Shown: piece after piece, positions 20,680 through 26,076 of the stretch
How positions within the stretch are numbered: the stretch's first letter is position 1
Layout: every line of letters begins with the position of its first letter
Origin: JAZNOQ01 sp045589215
GTDB taxonomy: Bacteria > Bacillota > Clostridia > Oscillospirales > CAG-272
Reading direction: 5' to 3'
Assembly (NCBI GenBank): GCA_045589215.1
Contig: JAZNOQ010000025.1
Coordinates: 1-26,076 of the forward strand
Length of the DNA stretch: 26,076 nucleotides
Program-made: the position numbers and the translations under genes
Notes under the pieces: generated by a model
Told to the model about the DNA's origin: nothing
Databases searched by the model: none
Seen by the model: only the letters and a program-made list of their open reading frames with translations

Positions 20680-22089
20680 TCACCGTAACCGCACCCGAAG
20701 TCCCTTCGGGTAATAGTTCTTGAGCCGTCCCTGCGACGCCTTGCCGCCGCCGAGCGTGACCGCCTCGTCTCCCACGCGGAGCAGGACCGCCGTGTACCCC
20801 TTGCATTCTGCGGGCACGTCGATCTCCTCGCCCGCAAGGTATTTCGCGACACGCGCGTCGTCACAGTCAAGCAGGACTCGGCTCTTCATCTCGCTTCCGA
20901 ACGCCGTAAAAAAGTGGTGATGGGGCACGATCCTGCCCTTCCGCACTTCACCGATCGCCGCGCCGAGCGCGACCGTTCTGTTCGGAAGACTCGAAAGAGG
21001 TGCCGTTTCCCACGCAGGACACGTGATCGCATACCCACCGCGAACAGAGATCGCGGGGAGCGAGTGCTTGAGCGTTTCCGCGAGGAAGTCCTCAATCACG
21101 GCTGTATCCTGTCTTGACGGACGCATAACACCGTCTTCCTTCACAGAGCGTCTTTCCGCGCGCGCGTCCTCCGATCGGTGCAGGAGCGCTACGAATTGCC
21201 CCTCTCCCCTTGAAACGTGGGGGTAGAAGCGGCGGCAGAGTGCATATTCCGCGCCGTATCCCTCCGTAACTCCATCCGACGTGCAGGCGATAACGGCATC
21301 TGCACACGGCACGAGCGAAAAATCCGTATTTTCCGAAAGGAACGCCGCAACGATCGCCTCGTTTTCTTCAAGCGAATAGGTGCAGGTCGAATAGAGGAGA
21401 TACCCTCCGGGCATAACGCATCTCGCCCCGTTTCCGAGGATCTCCCGCTGTCTCTCCGCACACATCCTGACGTTCTCTTCGCTCCATTCAAGGATCGCGC
21501 GGTCGTTTTTTCGGAACATTCCCTCTCCCGAGCAGGGCGCGTCGCACACGACGAGATCGAACACGTCCGCATACTGCCGCGCGAGCTCACCCGTGTCGAG
21601 GTTCGTCACGCATACGTTCGTGAGTCCCATTCGTTCGACGTTCGACGCGAGGATGCGGCTTCTTTCTGCATTATATTCGTTTGACAGAATGATGCTCCCT
21701 TCGGGCACGCGCGACGCAAGCTGTGTGGTCTTCCCACCGGGCGCGGCACACAGATCGAGCACACGCATAACACCGCGACGAAAGACCGCGTCGGGGATCG
21801 CCCCGACCGCCGCCATCGCACCGGGATCCTGCATATAGTAGACCCCCGCCGCGTGATAGGGATGCTTCCCCGCCTCCGCCGACGCGGGAACGATAAATCC
21901 GCCGTCCACGTAGGAGAGGGGATCAAGCGGAAAGGGGGCGTTTTCCCGAAAGATCTCGGGCTTTATCTTCCCCGCGTTCACCCGCAGTCCCTTCACCGCG
22001 CTTTCACGGCAAAACGCCTCGTAAAAAGCATCGTATTCCGCTCCGAGGAGCTTTTTCATGCGATTTGCAAATGCGATCGGCAGTTCCAT
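20680..22089 (-). CDS. rsmF: RsmF/NOL1-NOP2-Sun family rRNA cytosine-C5 methyltransferase
   Basis: The protein is 469 residues from an ATG with AAAGGACG upstream; the frame runs 28 codons further but without an RBS. It methylates cytosine C5 in RNA using S-adenosylmethionine. Motifs are LCAAPGGKT (113-121, SAM binding), DAPCSGEGMFRK (183-194, with C186) and YSTCTYS (233-239, with catalytic C236). The C-terminal ~180 residues match the RNA-binding extension of RsmF-type proteins, including the closing GGGKASQGRLKNYYPKGLR. The 16S rRNA is the usual target. It follows pfkA by 87 bp without an obvious terminator. Confidence 0.92.
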   Translation of the reverse strand: MELPIAFANRMKKLLGAEYDAFYEAFCRESAVKGLRVNAGKIKPEIFRENAPFPLDPLSYVDGGFIVPASAEAGKHPYHAAGVYYMQDPGAMAAVGAIPDAVFRRGVMRVLDLCAAPGGKTTQLASRVPEGSIILSNEYNAERSRILASNVERMGLTNVCVTNLDTGELARQYADVFDLVVCDAPCSGEGMFRKNDRAILEWSEENVRMCAERQREILGNGARCVMPGGYLLYSTCTYSLEENEAIVAAFLSENTDFSLVPCADAVIACTSDGVTEGYGAEYALCRRFYPHVSRGEGQFVALLHRSEDARAERRSVKEDGVMRPSRQDTAVIEDFLAETLKHSLPAISVRGGYAITCPAWETAPLSSLPNRTVALGAAIGEVRKGRIVPHHHFFTAFGSEMKSRVLLDCDDARVAKYLAGEEIDVPAECKGYTAVLLRVGDEAVTLGGGKASQGRLKNYYPKGLRVRLR

Positions 22090-22176
22090 AGGTCGTCCTT
22101 TCAACAAAAGAGGGGGGCGCCGTCCGCGTGCCGAATCCATCGGAACACAGGAGAGCAACGCCCCATATTTCAAAGC

Positions 22177-23274
22177 TTATTTTGCGCAGTAAAGAGCGAC
22201 CTTGTAGCGATGATCGATCTCCTCCTTGCGCTCCGCAACGAGCGCTCTCATTGCATAAAGCTCCTCCGCGGTGAAGCGGTCGAGATCGCCGTCCTTCAGC
22301 TTATTCTTATACATACGGTCAACGGTAAGAGCCCAACAAATGTCGATATCAACGATCTCGCCGTGGCGAATGGCTACGATGCGGTCGCTCTTCCCTTCGA
22401 GAAGAAGCTCGACGGCACGGCAGCCCATCTCGGTCGCGATAAGACGGTCGCGAAGCGTCGGAACACCGCCGCGCGCGATGTGTGCAAGGCGGCAGAACTT
22501 CGTCTCGATCTGATAGTTCGTCTTCAAACCGCATTCGCTATTGATCCGCTTCGTGAGATACTCGCCGTAGGGCTCTCCGTCCGCGGTGAGGCATCCTTCG
22601 GCAACAAGCACGAGCATCGACCGCTTGCCGAGGCTTCGGAGCTTCTTGATACGGGCAATAAACTCCTCCTCGTCAAACTCCTTCTCGGGAATGACCGTAC
22701 CGACGGCGCCCGAAGCAATACCCGTTTCGAGTGCGATCAGACCGCAGTTGCGTCCCATGACCTCGATGACGTTGCATCTCTGGTGCGACTCGCAGGTATT
22801 CTGCAGACAGTCGGTGTTGTAAAGCACAGTATTCATCGCGGTGTCAAAGCCGATCGTGTAATCGGTTGCCGTGATGTCGTTATCGATCGTACCGGGGATG
22901 CCGATGGTCGGAATACCCGCAAGCGTCATATCGGTTCCGCCGCGGAAGGTTCCGTCACCGCCGATGACGATGAGTGCATCGATCCCGTGCTTACGGCAGT
23001 TAAATGCCGCACGCTGTACGCCCTCGGGCGTGGCAAATTCAAGGCAACGGGCAGACCAGAGCGCAGTACCGCTCTGCTCGGTGAGTCCCGCGACCATATT
23101 GATCGTCAGGATCTCCATCTGCTCATTGAGGAGTCCCGCGTAGCCGTTGCGGATGCCGTAGACCTCGATCCCCGCTTCAAGCGCGCGAAGTGCCACCGCT
23201 CTGACGGCGGCGTTCATACCGGGCGCATCTCCGCCCGACGTCAAAATACCGATTCTTCTGAATTGATTTGTCAT
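22177..23274 (-). CDS. pfkA: ATP-dependent 6-phosphofructokinase
   Basis: The 365-residue protein phosphorylates fructose 6-phosphate at C1, the committed step of glycolysis. Signatures are ILTSGGDAPGMN (10-21), GGDGTF (105-110) and PGTIDNDI (127-134), with D131 as the catalytic base. Glycine at 108 and at 128 are the residues typical of ATP users; pyrophosphate-dependent enzymes usually have Asp and Lys there. At 365 residues it is slightly longer than the ~320 of the E. coli type and fits the long ATP-PFK group. GGAGGT lies 12 bp before the ATG. It leads the minus-strand run pfkA-rsmF-two isomerases from its own promoter. Confidence 0.95.
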   Translation of the reverse strand: MTNQFRRIGILTSGGDAPGMNAAVRAVALRALEAGIEVYGIRNGYAGLLNEQMEILTINMVAGLTEQSGTALWSARCLEFATPEGVQRAAFNCRKHGIDALIVIGGDGTFRGGTDMTLAGIPTIGIPGTIDNDITATDYTIGFDTAMNTVLYNTDCLQNTCESHQRCNVIEVMGRNCGLIALETGIASGAVGTVIPEKEFDEEEFIARIKKLRSLGKRSMLVLVAEGCLTADGEPYGEYLTKRINSECGLKTNYQIETKFCRLAHIARGGVPTLRDRLIATEMGCRAVELLLEGKSDRIVAIRHGEIVDIDICWALTVDRMYKNKLKDGDLDRFTAEELYAMRALVAERKEEIDHRYKVALYCAK

Positions 23275-23334
23275 TTTCCAGGTAACCTCCGAAATCGCCG
23301 TATATCATGACGGCAAAAATCTTCATTTGGTAAT

Positions 23335-23363
23335 AGTATAAACGAAAGTCGCCGAAATATCAA
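23335..23363 (-). promoter_or_regulatory. Promoter of pfkA
   Basis: On the minus strand TTGATA (23358-23363), a 17-bp spacer and TATACT (23335-23340) form a good promoter about 60 bp before the pfkA start. Confidence 0.75.
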
Positions 23364-23395
23364 GTACTTTCCCGAAAAAAATGAAAATTTTGACA

Positions 23396-23426
23396 AAGAA
23401 AAACGGCAGGATCAAACGATCCTGCC
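23396..23426 (-). terminator. Terminator overlapping the cinA stop codon
   Basis: On the minus strand GGCAGGATC and GATCCTGCC (23418-23426 and 23405-23413, loop GTTT) form a perfect 9-bp stem followed by GTTTTTCTTT. The stem's first arm is the last coding sequence of cinA, and the stop codon TGA (23414-23412) lies at the loop and second arm. Confidence 0.9.
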
Positions 23427-24728
23427 ATTCATTGCGGCGCGCAAAACGAGCTCGATGGCGTTTGATGCCGAAACGGTTCGAATATAGGAACGGTCGCGCA
23501 TCGGAGAAAGGGTCAGAGGACGCACCGAAGAGGAGAGAACCGCCTTCCCGTCCACACCCTTTGTTTTCATCGCGATGCCGATGTAGACCGTTCCGACAGG
23601 ACACGATGGCGTACCGCCGCCGGGACCCGCAAGCCCCGTAGCCGAAACGCCAATGTCACTCCCGAGCCGTTCGAGCACACCGATCGCCATTTCGCGCGCG
23701 CACGCCTCGGACACCTCGGTGTACCGCTCGATCGTTTCGTGCTTCACCCCGAGCAGTGCTTCCTTTATCTCGTTGCGATAGGTGATACACCCGCCGAGAA
23801 ACGCTCCCGATGCCCCGGGAACCGACGAGAGCCGTTCTCCGATCATACCGCCCGTCAGCGATTCTGCGACCGCCACGGTCAGCTCTCTCCGAAGAAGGGT
23901 CTCGATCGCCGCTTCCTCGAGCGAATGCACATCAACGCCGTAAATATAGGGCTGAAGCCCCGATGCCCGCACCTGCGCGATCATTTTGTCGCACATCAGA
24001 GAGGCTGTTCTTTCGTCCTTCGCCCGCGCCGTAACGCGGAAGCGCACCTCACCCGCCTGACAATAAGGCGCGAGCGTCGGATTTACACTCTCCTCCATCA
24101 GGGCTCGGACGTATCCCTCCGCCTGAGACTCCCCAATTCCGAAGAGATGGACGTTCTTGCTGAAAAAGACCTCATCCGAACGCTCACGCAGATAGGGCGC
24201 GACCTGTGCTTCAAAGAGCGGCACAAGCTCGCGGGGCGGTCCCGGGAGCATAATAACGGTCTTCCCCGTCTCGCTGTCTGAAATGGCGAGTGCGGGAGCG
24301 GTGCCGTTGTCGTTCGGGAACACAGTAGCCCCCTCAGGCATCATCGCCTGCTTCACGTTATTCTCGGGCATCACGCGGTTCGTTCGTGCGAAATACGCGC
24401 GGATGCGTTCAAGAGACTCCTCGTGAAGCACGGTCCCTCTCCCGAAATACGCGGCGACCGTTTCCTTCGTCAAGTCGTCGTACGTCGGACCGAGTCCGCC
24501 CGAGGTGATGACGAGATCTGCGTGTGCGAGCGCATCCTCAAGTGCCTTTTTCAGGCGCTCGGGATTATCCCCCACCACCGTCTGACGGTAGACGGGAATG
24601 CCGAGTGCCGCAAGCGCACGCGAAAGGAACGCCGCGTTCGTATTGACGATATCTCCGAGCAAAAGCTCGGTCCCCACACAAAGGATCTCCGCCGAGGAGA
24701 TCCTTTTCTGTTCCGTGCGGTCTTCCAT
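23412..24728 (-). CDS. cinA: CinA, competence/damage-inducible protein (NMN deamidase)
   Basis: The 438-residue protein has both CinA domains. The N-terminal MoCF-like domain (about 12-180) shows GTELLLGDIVNTN (19-31) and TSGGLGPTYDDLTKE (75-89). The C-terminal amidase domain (about 275-430) shows AESLTGG, the CITYRNEIK block and ATGLAGPGGGT followed by PVGTVYIG. The C-terminal domain is known to deamidate nicotinamide mononucleotide for pyridine-nucleotide recycling; the N-terminal domain is linked to ADP-ribose hydrolysis. The ATG with AAGGAG upstream (24728) is chosen over the in-frame start at 24776, which overlaps the end of the lipoprotein gene. It is 31 bp downstream of that gene and probably in its operon. 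Confidence 0.94.
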   Translation of the reverse strand: MEDRTEQKRISSAEILCVGTELLLGDIVNTNAAFLSRALAALGIPVYRQTVVGDNPERLKKALEDALAHADLVITSGGLGPTYDDLTKETVAAYFGRGTVLHEESLERIRAYFARTNRVMPENNVKQAMMPEGATVFPNDNGTAPALAISDSETGKTVIMLPGPPRELVPLFEAQVAPYLRERSDEVFFSKNVHLFGIGESQAEGYVRALMEESVNPTLAPYCQAGEVRFRVTARAKDERTASLMCDKMIAQVRASGLQPYIYGVDVHSLEEAAIETLLRRELTVAVAESLTGGMIGERLSSVPGASGAFLGGCITYRNEIKEALLGVKHETIERYTEVSEACAREMAIGVLERLGSDIGVSATGLAGPGGGTPSCPVGTVYIGIAMKTKGVDGKAVLSSSVRPLTLSPMRDRSYIRTVSASNAIELVLRAAMNGRIV

Positions 24729-24759
24729 ATCAGGCTTCTCCTTAAAAGACTCGGACCCC

Positions 24760-25698
24760 TTACGACGCGGTCGCACTTACCTCAGACGCCTGCACGTAAA
24801 GGCTCAGAGTCCTTCCCGTCGAAGGATCCATGTACTCGACACGGTACCAGGTTCCGTCCTCACTGACTGCGGTTGCTACCATCGTTTCGCCCTTCTTCGG
24901 AGTTGCGATCACCTCGGAATTCTCGAGGTCGGTCGTATAAAGGGTGTAAAGGGTCGCGGTATTCGCCGTTACGGTGACCGTTCCCTCGTAGTTGTTAAAA
25001 TTGACATCGTCGATCGAGCCCTGCGAGCCCGAATGCAGATCGATCTCGATATAAAGCTCAAGTCCCTGGTAAACAACGATGCTCCAACCGTCGCTATACT
25101 TCACGCGGACAAGCGAGTCTCCCTCCTCCAAGCTGATGTAGCCGGTAATATCCGAGGAGATCGGAGCGGTACGAAGCATTACGTCAGATCCGGTAACGGT
25201 GACCGTATCGCTCACCGCAGTAAATTCTTCCCGATCCTCCGACGCGGGCTCGGTCTTCGAGAGAGCGTCGGTCGGCAGATAGTAGTATTCCTCATTCAGA
25301 AGAATGATGCTCCAATCGGAATTGTAGCAGACGCGGTTGAGCTCCGCGCCCCACGCGACGCTGGCTACAAGGTTATCCTCATATTCGTCCGGTGCGCTTC
25401 TGTAATACGCACTCTCAACCGAAAGGTAAACGGTCTCGTTGACCACCGTTCCGTCAAGAAGCGAAGGAACGGTAGGACCGGGATCCTCGGGACCCTCGCC
25501 TTCTTCAGAGCTGCCGGATCCATCGGGGTCGGTCGCGTCGGAGGAAGGACCTCCTGCACCGGTCGTTTCGCCTGCGTTCGGACCGGGGTTATTGCCTCCT
25601 CCGGTCGTTTCACTAGGGTTGCCCGTTCCGCTCTGGTCGCACGCGACGACAAGCAAAGCAAGAACCAACGCAAGTACGAGTACAAAAATTCTTTTCAT
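24760..25698 (-). CDS. Lipoprotein with three SH3-like repeats
   Basis: The 312-residue protein has a lipoprotein signal ending LLVVAC (Cys20), then a Gly/Pro/Thr/Asp-rich linker to about 85 that could span the peptidoglycan. Three repeats follow, about 87-148, 164-222 and 239-306, each with the bacterial SH3 pattern: a V-T-x-x-x-x-(L/Y)-(R/Y)-(S/T) strand, a G-x-x-x-x-V/A turn and W-(S/Y)-x-(I/V)-x-(L/V/Y) (for example DVMLRTAP and DGWSIVVYQG). Such modules usually bind cell-wall peptides. No catalytic domain is attached. RBS AAGGAG is followed by the ATG. It is the first gene of a unit with cinA. Confidence 0.88.
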   Translation of the reverse strand: MKRIFVLVLALVLALLVVACDQSGTGNPSETTGGGNNPGPNAGETTGAGGPSSDATDPDGSGSSEEGEGPEDPGPTVPSLLDGTVVNETVYLSVESAYYRSAPDEYEDNLVASVAWGAELNRVCYNSDWSIILLNEEYYYLPTDALSKTEPASEDREEFTAVSDTVTVTGSDVMLRTAPISSDITGYISLEEGDSLVRVKYSDGWSIVVYQGLELYIEIDLHSGSQGSIDDVNFNNYEGTVTVTANTATLYTLYTTDLENSEVIATPKKGETMVATAVSEDGTWYRVEYMDPSTGRTLSLYVQASEVSATAS

Positions 25699-25736
25699 TT
25701 CCTTTTACTCCTTCACAAGTATTTGTTCGGACGCAT

Positions 25737-25796
25737 ATAACGCAATTCGTTATTATGTACAAGATATATTGTACCACACAAGAAGAAATTTGTAAA
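25737..25796 (-). promoter_or_regulatory. Promoter of the SH3 lipoprotein-cinA unit, with leader palindrome
   Basis: On the minus strand TTTACA (25791-25796), a 17-bp spacer and TACAAT (25768-25773) form a promoter. Downstream of it is the inverted repeat ATAACG/CGTTAT with a 5-bp loop (25737-25753), which could be an operator. Confidence 0.65.
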
Positions 25797-25866
25797 TAGG
25801 AAGCATTAAATTTTACCGAAACTTTTCTTTAAAATTCACAGAAAATATATTTTTCGTGAGAAACGG

Positions 25867-25930
25867 TTGAAAAATCCCCCGAAAAGGTTTATAATGATAC
25901 GAGAAAACGTCTGAAATCCCCCCTCGGAGG
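25867..25930 (+). promoter_or_regulatory. Promoter and RBS of the radical SAM gene
   Basis: TTGAAA (25867-25872), a 17-bp spacer and TATAAT (25890-25895) form a good promoter. GGAGG at 25926-25930 is 5 bp before the ATG at 25936. Confidence 0.85.
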
Positions 25931-25935
25931 ACATT

Positions 25936-26076
25936 ATGAACACAAATCCCTGCACCCTTTGCCCCCGCCAATGCAAGGTCGACCGTGAAACGCATTTCGG
26001 TGTTTGCCGTATGAGGAACACCGCCCGCGTTGCCCGCATCGCCCTCCATATGTGGGAGGAGCCGCCGATCAGCGGA
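25936..26076 (+). CDS. Partial PflX-like radical SAM protein
   Basis: The first 47 codons are present and the gene runs off the right edge. The N-terminus shows CTLCPRQCKVDR (6-17) with three cysteines (C6, C9, C13) and a fourth at C24 in GVCR, then ALHMWEEPPISG (36-47). This is the conserved beginning of the PflX/COG1313 group of radical SAM proteins, related to pyruvate formate-lyase activating enzymes. The N-terminal cysteines probably bind an auxiliary metal or Fe-S cluster; the radical SAM CxxxCxxC motif would come just after the window edge. The substrate of this group is not established. Confidence 0.85.
   Translation, partial: MNTNPCTLCPRQCKVDRETHFGVCRMRNTARVARIALHMWEEPPISG

Noticed and set aside
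22090..22173. 28-codon upstream extension of the rRNA methyltransferase
   Set aside because: There is no RBS and it does not resemble the family; AAAGGACG precedes the ATG at 22089, where the RsmF-like sequence begins.
24729..24776. 16-codon upstream extension of CinA overlapping the lipoprotein gene
   Set aside because: The AAGGAG site lies within it and points to the ATG at 24728.

Overview
The window looks like a piece of chromosome from a gut-type anaerobic Firmicute, probably class Clostridia. The signs are strong AGGAGG-type ribosome binding sites, near-consensus TTGACA/TATAAT promoters, many lipoproteins, a GPH-family sugar symporter with GH2 and uronate genes, and recurrent GC-rich intergenic hairpins. 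No 16S gene is present, so a finer placement is not supported.

Layout. 1-660: the first codons of a minus-strand gene with a two-site operator-like promoter. Next comes a repeat-rich stretch carrying several copies of the 3' end of a tRNA-Leu, then the intact tRNA-Leu(CAG) on the minus strand. 903-2623: a PLP enzyme of the D-threonine aldolase/D-serine dehydratase family and a small membrane protein. 2692-10753: a carbohydrate locus. On the minus strand an AraC regulator, uronate isomerase (uxaC) and an M20 peptidase are transcribed away from a GPH symporter and a GH2 glycosidase on the plus strand. Together these suggest import of a uronide or glycoside, hydrolysis, and entry of the uronic acid into the hexuronate pathway. 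10900-12797: a signal-less DUF11 protein and a convergent EamA transporter.

13200-18656 is the accessory region and the most interesting part. A secreted 868-residue protein combines a wall-protein-like N-terminus, a DNRLRE-like region, a ricin-like beta-trefoil and a C-terminal metzincin zinc-protease motif. It is followed by three lipoprotein genes. The last two share a perfect 100-bp 5' module (hairpin, RBS, start codon and signal-peptide codons) in front of unrelated mature domains. Each lipoprotein gene is followed by the same CCCACGGC/GCCGTGGG hairpin. The middle lipoprotein seems to contain two NTR/TIMP-like repeats, a fold known for inhibiting metzincins. I propose, as inference, a polymorphic protease effector with a cassette array of lipid-anchored immunity or partner proteins.

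18701-18882 is a nested-hairpin, MITE-like element. 18900-24728 is mostly housekeeping on the minus strand: two tandem xylose-isomerase-like TIM-barrel proteins (beside a remnant resembling a glycerophosphodiesterase C-terminus), an RsmF-type rRNA methyltransferase, 6-phosphofructokinase and CinA. CinA is downstream of an SH3-like lipoprotein in the same direction. The window ends inside a PflX-like radical SAM gene on the plus strand. All calls come from reading the sequence; no database search was run.
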